Shown: positions 8,269-16,736 of the stretch, piece by piece
How positions within the stretch are numbered: the first letter of the stretch is position 1
Layout of the letters: every line of letters begins with the position of its first letter
NCBI GenBank assembly: GCA_004299235.1
Contig: SCQL01000028.1
Span: 1-64,000 of the forward strand
DNA from: a bacterium
Lineage (GTDB): Bacteria; Chloroflexota; Dormibacteria; Dormibacterales; Dormibacteraceae
Reading direction: 5' to 3'
Length of the DNA: 64,000 bases
The notes under the pieces: model-generated
What the model saw: only the letters and a program-made list of their open reading frames with translations
Told to the model about the DNA's origin: nothing
The model's database searches: none
Program-made: the position numbers and the translations under genes

Positions 8269-8886
8269 TTAGGCCGTTGCCGGCCGCGTGCCCTGACACT
8301 TTGGGTAGGTCGAGCAGCCCCAGAAATGCTCGCCCTCGCTCGCACCACGTCTGGCGATCCTAAGCACCATCGGGGACTCGCATCGCGGGCACACAGGAGC
8401 GCTCGCGGTTGGCCGAGGCTCAGAGGTCTGCACAGCTGCCTGGGTTCGTCTCACCTCCGCGATCATCCCGCGCAACTTGGGGCCATCGATCAGCTCCAAT
8501 CTCTTATCTAGTGCGAACGCCACTGCCTCGACTGTGAACGACCCGCTCGTCACAAAGATCGCTGCGTCTGCCTTCTCGTCGTCCAATACGCCCCACAGCT
8601 CACGCAGCGGCTGCACGCCGACATGCCGATTCTTCCAGTGCTTGCACTGAACGATGAGCCGCTCACCGGTTGCGTAGGTCAAATTCACGTCGACCCCGCC
8701 GTCTGCCATTGGGCCACCGCGCGGCACCACTGTGGCGCCCTTCCGCCGATAGAACTCCGCGATGAGTCGCTCGAACTGCCTCCAGGTGAGGCGGGCTGGG
8801 TCGTCAGTGGAATCGAAGGTCCGACGGTCGATGAACCGTCGCAAAACACCGACGATCGTGTAAGCGAGAACGAGACCGGCCAACAA
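8269..8886 (-). CDS. Membrane-anchored Mrr-type restriction endonuclease with zinc ribbon
   Basis: Counting from the TTG at 8886, the protein has 205 residues. After a hydrophobic N-terminus comes an Mrr catalytic domain: WRQFERLIAEFYRRKG, then GGVDVNL (Asp66) and QCKHWK (Gln80, Lys82), the (D)...(E/Q)xK core that cuts modified or foreign DNA. A topoisomerase-type C4 zinc ribbon follows (Cys166, Cys169, Cys191, Cys197). The frame stays open upstream to 9066 and there encodes two more strongly hydrophobic stretches (AGLIVAVLLAAFGWLAPVF and WLVWLLAGLVLAYTIVGVL). It has no ATG, GTG or TTG before the paired TTGs at 8889 and 8886. The true start may be a rare codon around 8975-9000, or the 5' end may be damaged. 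Confidence 0.8.
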   Translation of the reverse strand: MLAGLVLAYTIVGVLRRFIDRRTFDSTDDPARLTWRQFERLIAEFYRRKGATVVPRGGPMADGGVDVNLTYATGERLIVQCKHWKNRHVGVQPLRELWGVLDDEKADAAIFVTSGSFTVEAVAFALDKRLELIDGPKLRGMIAEVRRTQAAVQTSEPRPTASAPVCPRCESPMVLRIARRGASEGEHFWGCSTYPKCQGTRPATA

Positions 8887-9192
8887 CCAGACGAGCCACC
8901 TTCCGAACTGAAACCAAATCCCGGCGATGACCGAAGCTCCGGCGAATACGGGTGCCAGCCACCCGAAGGCCGCCAGCAGTACAGCGACGATTAAGCCCGC
9001 AAGCGGCGGGAGGTCCGCGAAAGGCGCCGCAACCTGCTCGAGATGGCTAGGTGACGCGGCGTAAACTCACTTCTCGACCGGGCGTGTCTCGGCCCCATTC
9101 CTCCTTCCGAAGCGTGCGCAACCGACTGGACCAATCCGAGTCCGTTATGCCGACAAAAGCGTCTGGAGGCTTGCGGCCACTAGCCACCTGCA

Positions 9193-10098
9193 TCATCCCG
9201 CCTTGCGGAAACGTTCGTAGCGCTCGGCCAAGAAATCAGTATTCGGCCGAAGGACCTTCTGGCGCGGGACCGTAATGACCTGACCATCGAATCCCTGCAA
9301 GCCAACCTTAAGCATCGGCCCGTCGACTTCGCGAAGGACGTCACCCCTAACCTCGATCTTGAGATCAGGGCGCACCCCGAGGATGTCCGCATCGAAGGCC
9401 GCGTGGTGGAGCTTGCACAGGGCCAGTCCGTTGGGAACGACCGGATCGCCAAGAGGGTGGTTGTCGGGCAAGATGTGAGCCGCGTCCAGCAGCTCCCAAT
9501 GGCGCAATCGGCACACCGCGCACGTCTTCTCGTATGCGTCCAGAACGCGGACCCTGAAGAGTGACTGGTGCAAACGCTTTGTCATCAGCGTTGCCAGATA
9601 CGCACGTCTCGGCATTTCGGCGATCGTGGCCGGGGTCTCGAAATCCGAGACGTCTTCAGTCAGGATTGTGAACGTAAGTCGGGCTGGATCGTCTCTGACA
9701 ACGTAGGCCGGCCATTCGGCGTGATAGAGCCCGGGTTGGTGTCCATGGAAGTAGACCAGCGGCACGTGTTCCGCCATCGCCCGACGCAGACCTACATTGT
9801 CAGGATGCCGGGGATCAGTACCGCGATACCGGTAATGAACTCCCTCATATGTGCGCTCGTCCTCGTACGGCCTCTCCTTGCCAGGAATCTCCGGAACCGT
9901 GGTGATGCTTAGCGGTAGCTCACAAACAGCTGGCTTGAAGATGCCTTGAGGAGCCACGAGCGGCACGCGCCGGCCGTCGAGCTGGAACCCCTGCTCGAGA
10001 ATGCGCCGAGGGAGCACCGAGCCTCCGTGCAGGGTGGTCTGCTCCCTGAGGAAGTTGAATGCCGCCACCCTCACGACGCGGTCGAGGTCGGTTCCCAC
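9193..10098 (-). CDS. HNH endonuclease (predicted restriction endonuclease, COG3440-like)
   Basis: A 301-residue protein starting at GTG 10098. Residues 1-150 form the family-specific domain (AAFNFLREQTTLHG, VPLVAPQGIFKPA, YRYRGTDPRHPDN), which in related predicted restriction enzymes probably recognises DNA. The C-terminal HNH fold has zinc cysteines Cys183 and Cys186 (CAVC), His198 (AAHILP), Asn213 and His222 (LCKLHHAAFD). It acts on DNA in the cytosol. Whether it targets modified or unmodified DNA is not visible, and no methyltransferase partner is encoded nearby. It is divergent from the RadC gene, with 91 bases between. Confidence 0.85.
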   Translation of the reverse strand: MGTDLDRVVRVAAFNFLREQTTLHGGSVLPRRILEQGFQLDGRRVPLVAPQGIFKPAVCELPLSITTVPEIPGKERPYEDERTYEGVHYRYRGTDPRHPDNVGLRRAMAEHVPLVYFHGHQPGLYHAEWPAYVVRDDPARLTFTILTEDVSDFETPATIAEMPRRAYLATLMTKRLHQSLFRVRVLDAYEKTCAVCRLRHWELLDAAHILPDNHPLGDPVVPNGLALCKLHHAAFDADILGVRPDLKIEVRGDVLREVDGPMLKVGLQGFDGQVITVPRQKVLRPNTDFLAERYERFRKAG

Positions 10099-10189
10099 TG
10101 GGCAGGAATCTTAGTGTCGAACCGGCCGCCTGGCGCTCTCTTAAAGGGCTGGGTTGGCGCCGCCCAGCCGCGTCGGGTAGCTTCCACCA

Positions 10190-10762
10190 ATGCCCGCTGC
10201 CGCCGACGACCGCCAGCTGCTCGAGGCGTTGATCGGGCGTGCGGCTCGCTTACTGCCGCTCGGACTGGCCCAGCTGCTCGAAGCCGATGATGGCGAGTTG
10301 ACGACCGTCGGGCTTTCGCGATCGGCCCGGCGACGCCTGCTCGCCTGTGCTGAGGTCGCCCGGCGGTACCAGCCAAGCACCAATCCGTCCAACCCGATCA
10401 CCGGACCGTCCCAGGCTATGGCACACCTAGGTCGGATGCGAGCGCTTGACCAGGAGACGCTGGCAGTCTTGCTGCTGGACGTCCGGCTCAGCCCAATCAG
10501 CCTTGAGATCGTTGCGATGGGTGCCGTGGCCCACGTCTCGGTCGAGGCTCGCGAAGTTTTCGCTCCCGCCTTCGCCTTGCGCGCCAGCTCATTGCTACTT
10601 GCGCACAACCACCCATCCGGAGACGCCGAACCCAGTCCTCAGGATGTCGAATTCACCCGCGCAATGGTGGAGGCCGGTCGGGTCCTGCGCGTCGAGGTGG
10701 TCGACCACCTGATAGTGACGCCCCGGAGCTATTACAGCTTCCGACGGTCAGGACGCATCTAG
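10190..10762 (+). CDS. radC: RadC/JAB-domain protein (UPF0758)
   Basis: A 190-residue protein. Residues 66-190 form the RadC JAB/MPN domain with the full JAMM metal set: Glu122 in REVFAPA, then AHNHPSGD (His139, His141, Asp145) and the downstream Ser149 and Asp152 of the SPQD turn. The N-terminal helical part is shorter and more divergent than in chromosomal RadC. The role of RadC is unsettled. It is not a confirmed repair protein, and such genes are frequent in integrative elements and defence islands, as here. It is the only island gene on the plus strand. Confidence 0.88.
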   Translation: MPAAADDRQLLEALIGRAARLLPLGLAQLLEADDGELTTVGLSRSARRRLLACAEVARRYQPSTNPSNPITGPSQAMAHLGRMRALDQETLAVLLLDVRLSPISLEIVAMGAVAHVSVEAREVFAPAFALRASSLLLAHNHPSGDAEPSPQDVEFTRAMVEAGRVLRVEVVDHLIVTPRSYYSFRRSGRI

Positions 10763-10912
10763 GAAGCTCTCACGCGCGCTGGAAGAGAAGCCTTCAACCT
10801 AACCAAAAGCGCCTTCAAGAGTCCGTGAGTGGCCGAGCAGCTTAATCTTGGATCAACAATTGATGATCGTCACCTAGATACGAAACGGCGCCGCTGTACC
10901 TCGGGGCGGCTC

Positions 10913-12067
10913 TCAGGAAGGTGAACTGCTCGGGACGCTCGCCTTTACTTGCTCAACAGCCCACTCCAGCACCTGAAAAAAACGACTTCGCCCGGCTTCG
11001 GAAGCCAGATCCGTGAGCACGATTGACGGGCGCTTTTCAATCGCATCCGACGTTAGCTGGACAGCTGGGATCTCGTTCAGCTTGCGCAGCAGCTCCTGTC
11101 GAACAATGGGATCAGTGAACGGGGGCCGTGTTCGTAAGTACTGGAAACCGATCTCGACACGACCGTATGTCCAGACGGTCGCAAGGTAGTACGAAGAGCC
11201 ACCCGCCTCCAAGATGAGTGCCATGGACCCATCTTGAGTCCCGCGTCCTCACCACACTCGGGTCACTGCTCGAGACGCCCAATGAAAGATCGCCCGAGCT
11301 GCATCAGTCGCTTCAGGACCTCGTCGCTGACTCAGGTCAGCAAAGAACGACGCCTCATCCCATTGCCGATAATCATGCGAAGACCGCGCGCGCAAATCCG
11401 CTCGCAGTCCAAGGACTCGTGGCACCAATGTGCGGCTCTTGCTGCCTTTGGCCACGAATTGCCTGATCTCGATGGCGATGACTTCAGATGGATCCATCTG
11501 GCGGTTCAGAAACTCAATAATTGTTAGGAGCTCCTGTGGTATTTGATCAGCGATAAACACCAGGCGGACCCTGCCGGCCTGTAAATTGGTCCTGGCACGC
11601 TCCCAGAAGGTTTCAGTGTCCACTTCTGGACCGAGAAAAGCCTCAAGGGCCTCATCGGGATCTACACCGTCGACCTGGCACCGCGCATCGAATCGGCTCC
11701 TGAGTACGTCTGCAGGCCAGTAGACGACCGCGTTCGCAGCGTACTCGAGCATTTGGCCGACTACCTCACGTCGTATCCGCGTATCAGTGCTTCGCTTAAC
11801 CTCCACGATCGCGGGAATCGCGTCCTGGTCAAGGAACACGTGGTCGAGGGACCAACGGTCCGAGCCGTCCGGTTCGCCAGGGACCGCCATCTCACGGGCG
11901 ATTAACAGCCATCGGCGCGGAGTCGCTGGGTCGACCTGGTCACCGGCCATGATTGTTGGATGGTTTGCGAGTAGCTCCTGAAGCACTGCCTCCGAGTCGT
12001 ATGGCTGCTCGCTCATTTCGGTCAACCGACCCGAGCCATCAATCAGGAAGACTCCGGACGCGCTCAC
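10913..12067 (-). pseudogene. PD-(D/E)XK nuclease-like protein interrupted by an in-frame TGA
   Basis: From 12067 the frame gives 272 residues with a PD-(D/E)XK-like core, RWSLDHVFLDQDAIP (Asp75) followed by IVEVKRS (Glu89, Lys91), and a helical region RREVVGQMLEYA. It then hits TGA at 11251-11249. Eight codons later the same frame continues with MALILEAGG for 103 more residues ending at 10913, including VWTYGRVEIGFQYL and a helical C-terminus. Read through, the junction is VW-stop-GRGTQDGSM, which joins smoothly. The simplest reading is a TGG to TGA nonsense change in a roughly 384-residue gene. A start ATG at 11224 could still produce the C-terminal fragment. Confidence 0.7.
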
Positions 12068-12428
12068 ACGACTACTCGGCCCTGCTGACGCGTAGAAAGA
12101 CTGGCACTCACGCGAAGGTTAGCGTCCAACAGCCGACTGATGAATGACTACCAAGTCCCAGGGGAACGCGACAGCCGCATTTGCCAGACCTGACGCCGGG
12201 CGCTTTTCGGCTGTAACCGCCAAATCCGGGGCCGTAGAAGGCCGTAGACCCATCTCCATATAAACGGGCTTTGGGAGGCGGGAGACGACGGCCTTGCCAA
12301 ACACCCAACTTTCTCCGCTGCGGCGCTTCGCCCAAACGAGGCCAGCAGCGAGTGGGTCAGTACGGTTAGGGCGGCAAGGAAGGGGTCGGACACCTCGGAC
12401 GGCGTGGCCCTCATGGTCTCGGAATGAC
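12068..12428. other. Island end without a recognisable gene
   Basis: These 360 bases lie between the nuclease pseudogene start and the 3' end of tRNA-Ser, where an integrase gene would usually sit in an intact element. All frames give short or arginine/serine-rich readings with no recombinase motif (no R..HxxR..Y pattern). Nothing supportable is seen here. It could be the eroded remains of an integration module. Confidence 0.4.
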
Positions 12429-12444
12429 TGGCGGAGAGGGAGAG
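12429..12444 (+). repeat. tRNA-proximal att-like repeat
   Basis: The second copy of TGGCGGAGAGGGAGAG, lying inside the tRNA-Ser gene. It covers the CCA end (complement of TGG), the discriminator, the whole 3' acceptor strand and the first bases of the T arm. See the matching copy at 8253-8268. Confidence 0.75.
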
Positions 12445-12519
12445 ATTCGAACTCTCGATGGGCCAGTGACCCATAACGGTTTTCGAGACCGCCGCCTTCA
12501 ACCACTCGGCCACCTCTCC
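12429..12519 (-). tRNA. tRNA-Ser (anticodon CGA)
   Basis: The minus strand reads GGAGAGGTGGCCGAGTGG, an acceptor and D arm typical of class II tRNAs. The anticodon loop is CTCGAAA (CGA, reading TCG), followed by a long variable arm (a GGGTCACTGGCCC hairpin), a T arm with TTCGAAT, the matching acceptor strand CCTCTCC, discriminator G and encoded CCA. It lies 44 bases downstream of tRNA-Asp on the same strand and probably shares its transcript. Its 3' end is the apparent integration site. Confidence 0.96.
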
Positions 12520-12563
12520 GTCTGCTTGTTCCACGCCCTCGGGCGCGGGGTTGGAGCGGTCGA

Positions 12564-12642
12564 TGGCGGTCCCGACCGGATTCGAACCGGCGTTCTCGGC
12601 CTTGACAGGGCCGCGTGTTTGGCCAGGCTACACCACGGGACC
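12564..12642 (-). tRNA. tRNA-Asp (anticodon GTC)
   Basis: The minus strand folds with acceptor GGTCCCG/CGGGACC, D stem GTGT/ACAC, anticodon stem CGGCC/GGCCG around loop CTGTCAA (GTC), T stem GCCGG/CCGGT with loop TTCGAAT, discriminator G and encoded CCA. It is upstream of tRNA-Ser in the same orientation. TAGACT about 10 bases before its 5' end may serve as the -10. Confidence 0.95.
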
Positions 12643-12722
12643 GACGGCGGCTAAGTCTACCAGTGGCTGGAACTCGGCCAGCCCCGCCCACCGCTTCGGG
12701 CTGAGAGCCAGAACCCCGCACC

Positions 12723-12728
12723 TATAAT
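12723..12728 (+). promoter_or_regulatory. -10 element of a leaderless transcript
   Basis: A perfect TATAAT lies 9 bases before the GTG start at 12738 of the cyclic-nucleotide-binding/MinD-like gene. There is no room for a Shine-Dalgarno, so transcription would start at or within 2-3 bases of the start codon. The -35 region (around 12700-12705) is poor. Confidence 0.6.
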
Positions 12729-12737
12729 TCGTTCGGC

Positions 12738-14015
12738 GTGAGCGACACCGACCGGCTCGGAGGCGGTTCACCGGATGAACTGCGGAAGCGATTCCAGATC
12801 CTGGAGCGCGTGGCGATCTTCTTCACGCTGCCTGACAACATCCTTCATGCGCTCGCCCGACGGCTGGCGCCGGCTTCCGCCACCAAAGGCTCGGTCATCG
12901 TGCACCAGGGCGACCCCGGAGACACCATGTTCGTGGTCGAAGCCGGACGCTGCGAGGTGTTCGTCGAGGAGTCCCCGGGCCACACCATCACCATCGCGCT
13001 GATGGGGCCAGACGACTTCTTCGGCGAGATGGCGTTGATTTCTGAAGAGACCCGCACCGCCAGCGTGCGCGCGCTGGAAGACTGCCATCTGCTCACCCTC
13101 GACCGCAAGACGCTTTACGAAACCCTGCCGCCCGACTCCGACGCCATCATCGAACTGACCAAGCTCGTCGAGCAGCGCAAAGACACCCTCCCCAACCTGA
13201 TCGCCCGGGCGAGAATGGTCGCGCCCGAGCAGGCGGCCTCGACGGTCGCCGTGTACTCGCCCAAGGGTGGCTCCGGTCGCACCACGGTGGCGGTGAACCT
13301 CGCCGCCGCGCTGGGCAAGCGGTTCCCGGGCGAGGTCCTGCTCGTCGACCTGGCCCTCCCCTACAACCACGCCGCGCTCATCTCCTACCTGACCCCGACC
13401 GGCTGCCTCGCGGCGGCCAGCCAGGTGCCCCCGGCCAACTTCGAAGAGGCGGTGCTCGGAGCGATCCTCCACCACCCGGGCGGCATGATGCTCCTGCCGG
13501 GCGTGCTGCGCGCCGAGCAGGCGGACCTCATCACCGTCGACCTGGTCAATCGCGCCATGGGGATCCTGGTCAACGCGTTCCGCTACATCATCTTCGACCT
13601 CGGAGTCGCGTTCACCGACATCGTCATCAGCGTCCTCGACCACTCCCAGCGCGTGCTGGTGCTGGTCACGCCCGAGCTTTCGTCGCTGAAGGACGTGGGC
13701 GAGCTGTTGAACATCTTCACCAATGTGCTCAACATCGTCCCCGGCCGCGTCATCCTCGCGCTCAACAACAAGGTGCCGAAATCGGTGGTGAGCAAAGAGG
13801 ACGTCATCCGCACGCTCAAGCAGGACCTCGCGGTCGAGATCGACTTCGACGGGACCAAGCCCGACGAGGCGGCGGTCAAGGGCGAGATCCTCGTGCTCAC
13901 CGATCCCAAGAGCGCCATCTCGCGGGGCGCCGAGCAACTGGCTCAGCTGATCGGAGGTACGGCCGCCGCCGAAGCCAAGACGGCGAAGAAGGGTTTCAAG
14001 CTCGGGCGAGGCTGA
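12738..14015 (+). CDS. Cyclic-nucleotide-binding domain fused to MinD/CpaE-like ATPase
   Basis: A 425-residue two-domain protein. Residues about 20-140 form a cNMP-binding beta-roll, with FGEMALISEETRTASV (Glu97, Arg106) corresponding to the phosphate-binding cassette, so nucleotide binding is plausible. Residues about 168-410 are a deviant-Walker-A ATPase, with SPKGGSGRTT (174-183) and LLVDLALPYNHAAL as the second block. Relatives of the ATPase position pili, septa or plasmids as membrane-bound dimers (MinD, CpaE/TadZ). No DNA-binding domain is present, so it is not a CRP regulator. It is likely translated from a leaderless mRNA. Cargo is unknown. Confidence 0.85.
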   Translation: MSDTDRLGGGSPDELRKRFQILERVAIFFTLPDNILHALARRLAPASATKGSVIVHQGDPGDTMFVVEAGRCEVFVEESPGHTITIALMGPDDFFGEMALISEETRTASVRALEDCHLLTLDRKTLYETLPPDSDAIIELTKLVEQRKDTLPNLIARARMVAPEQAASTVAVYSPKGGSGRTTVAVNLAAALGKRFPGEVLLVDLALPYNHAALISYLTPTGCLAAASQVPPANFEEAVLGAILHHPGGMMLLPGVLRAEQADLITVDLVNRAMGILVNAFRYIIFDLGVAFTDIVISVLDHSQRVLVLVTPELSSLKDVGELLNIFTNVLNIVPGRVILALNNKVPKSVVSKEDVIRTLKQDLAVEIDFDGTKPDEAAVKGEILVLTDPKSAISRGAEQLAQLIGGTAAAEAKTAKKGFKLGRG

Positions 14016-14033
14016 CCGTTTTAGGGGAGTCCG

Positions 14034-14104
14034 CCTCCCCCACCGGGCGCTGCGGCGAGCTCCGGGGCTGCGGCGCCGGAACCCCTGCCGAAGCGGGGAG
14101 GTGG
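14034..14104. repeat. Dispersed GC-rich palindromic repeat
   Basis: The gap between two plus-strand genes begins with CCTCCCCCACCGGGCGCTGCGG and ends with GCGGGGAGGTGG. It thus carries the CCTCCCC...GGGGAGG arms and the GGGCGCT core also seen near 18424. The arms can pair over about 70 bases. Confidence 0.5.
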
Positions 14105-14132
14105 CTGACAAACTCGTGGTAACATCCTCACC

Positions 14133-14513
14133 GTGATCGAACAAGCTGTCGTCTCACTCACCCCGGAAGCCCAGTCGCACCTGAAAGAGCTGCTCGCCAA
14201 GGAAGGCAACCCGCAGCTCGCGCTGCGCATCTTCGTCAGCGGCGGCGGCTGCTCCGGCATGCAGTACGGCATGGCCTTCGACGACAACCGGAGACCGGAC
14301 GACCTCGTGATCGAGCACGACGGCGTGCAGATGGTCGTCGACGACTTCAGCGCTCCGTACATCCGCGGTTCCGAGATCGATTACGTGGACAGCCTGATGG
14401 GCGCCGGCTTCACCGTGCACAACCCCAACGCGGTCCACTCCTGCTCGTGCGGCCACTCCTTCGACACCGGCGACGACGCCGGAGGTGCGCAGGCTTGCGG
14501 CTGCGGCCACTGA
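14133..14513 (+). CDS. A-type iron-sulfur carrier protein (IscA/ErpA/HesB family)
   Basis: A 126-residue protein with the three conserved cysteines of A-type carriers: Cys40 in SGGGCSGMQYG and Cys104/Cys106 in HSCSCGHSF. It delivers Fe-S clusters to apo-enzymes. It is slightly longer than the usual 107-115 residues, with an Ala/Gly-rich tail holding two more cysteines (CGC). The GTG start is only 7 bases after a TAACAT -10-like element (14120-14125) and has no Shine-Dalgarno, suggesting a leaderless transcript. It is followed by a clear terminator. Subtype ErpA versus IscA is not resolved. Confidence 0.92.
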   Translation: MIEQAVVSLTPEAQSHLKELLAKEGNPQLALRIFVSGGGCSGMQYGMAFDDNRRPDDLVIEHDGVQMVVDDFSAPYIRGSEIDYVDSLMGAGFTVHNPNAVHSCSCGHSFDTGDDAGGAQACGCGH

Positions 14514-14537
14514 CCTCCTTCTAGATCCTCCATCCGA

Positions 14538-14573
14538 GGGCGCCGGCCACGAGGCGGCGCCCTTATCTTTTTC
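14538..14573 (+). terminator. Rho-independent terminator after the Fe-S carrier gene
   Basis: A perfect 8-bp stem GGGCGCCG/CGGCGCCC (14538-14545 with 14555-14562) is followed by TTATCTTTTT, a textbook intrinsic terminator. The T-tract also contains TATCTT (14564-14569), suitably placed to act as -10 for the next gene at 14576. Confidence 0.88.
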
Positions 14574-14575
14574 CG

Positions 14576-15085
14576 ATGGGGTTCCTCCGCTCCAGGCGCT
14601 TTCGTGAGGCTGTGCTGCTGACCGTCGGCGTCGTCACGCCGGTGGGCATCCTCGCCGTGAACTTTTCCGCTTTCGTGATGTTGCATCTCGCCGAGTTCCG
14701 CGTCGGCATCGCCGCCTGTGCCCTGCTGAGCGGCCTGGTGCTCAACGGCCTGACGGCATGGTGGCTGCTTCGACTCGCCAGCCGGAACGCACCCCCGCTC
14801 TTCCGTGAGTACCGGCTCTGGGCGATCGGCGCCGCGGTGCTGATCGTGCTCCTGACCGCGGCCGGCGGCGGCTACCTGACCTACCTCGGAATGCGGGACC
14901 CGCGCCGCCTGCCGGATTCGCTGTCCGTGGTCGTCGCCTCGTTCATGCTCCTGCTGCCGTTGGCGGTGACCTTCGCCGGTCGCAAGATGGCCGGCATGGG
15001 CGGCATCATCCCGGTCGACGAACCGGCGGCAAAAGAGAAGAGCCCCCCGCACCGGCGAGGGGCTCGTTTGGGTCGCTCTTCTTAG
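14576..15085 (+). CDS. Small four-helix membrane protein, unknown function
   Basis: A 169-residue protein with hydrophobic segments at about 13-35, 43-64, 81-103 and 116-134 and a short hydrophilic tail. I do not recognise a family. It starts 3 bases after the terminator T-tract, so it is probably leaderless with the -10 inside that tract. Its last 15 codons (KSPPHRRGARLG) lie over the inverted repeat that terminates groEL from the other strand, so the tail sequence may be dictated by that hairpin. It converges on groL with 10 bases between the stop codons. Confidence 0.6.
   Translation: MGFLRSRRFREAVLLTVGVVTPVGILAVNFSAFVMLHLAEFRVGIAACALLSGLVLNGLTAWWLLRLASRNAPPLFREYRLWAIGAAVLIVLLTAAGGGYLTYLGMRDPRRLPDSLSVVVASFMLLLPLAVTFAGRKMAGMGGIIPVDEPAAKEKSPPHRRGARLGRSS
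15031..15065 (-). terminator. groEL terminator, inside the convergent gene
   Basis: On the minus strand GAGCCCC pairs with GGGGCTC (15065-15059 with 15046-15040) and is followed by TTCTCTTTT. Just before it, overlapping the groL stop, AGGTC-TTCG-GACCT (15097-15084) forms an extra-stable UUCG tetraloop hairpin. Both lie downstream of groL; the terminator falls within the last codons of the plus-strand membrane protein gene. Confidence 0.8.
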
Positions 15086-15095
15086 GTCCGAAGAC

Positions 15096-16718
<1,623 letters not shown>

Positions 16719-16736
16719 ATATCTCCCCTCTATGCC

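Larger units (their letters stand above)
8253..12444. mobile_element. Putative genomic island integrated at tRNA-Ser
   Basis: The block between two perfect 16-base direct repeats, one being the 3' terminal 16 bases of tRNA-Ser(CGA) including CCA. It holds four genes: Mrr-type nuclease, HNH nuclease, RadC-like protein and a broken PD-(D/E)XK protein. By eye its base composition is clearly less GC-rich than the ribosomal region, especially 10.8-12.0 kb. No integrase or transposase is visible, so the element looks non-autonomous or decayed. The repeat placement is as expected for tyrosine-recombinase integration into a tRNA gene that restores the tRNA 3' end. That reading is an inference. Confidence 0.65.

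Noticed and set aside
11224-11251. Frameshift as the cause of the split PD-(D/E)XK gene
   Set aside because: The two halves are in the same frame (24 bases between the end of the stop and the next ATG), so a substitution, not an indel, is implied.
11249-11251. TGA read as Trp or selenocysteine
   Set aside because: Many unambiguous genes in the window end in TGA, including overlapping ATGA junctions. No SECIS-like hairpin is evident after the codon and no Sec genes are present in the window.
12068-12428. Remnant integrase at the tRNA-proximal end of the island
   Set aside because: No frame shows the Arg, HxxR or Tyr pattern of tyrosine recombinases or serine recombinase motifs. The stretch is too short and featureless to claim.
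12148-12534. Open frame with GEVAEWLKAAVSKTVMGHW at its N-terminus
   Set aside because: This string is the translation of the tRNA-Ser gene, a common false protein. The remainder shows no domain.
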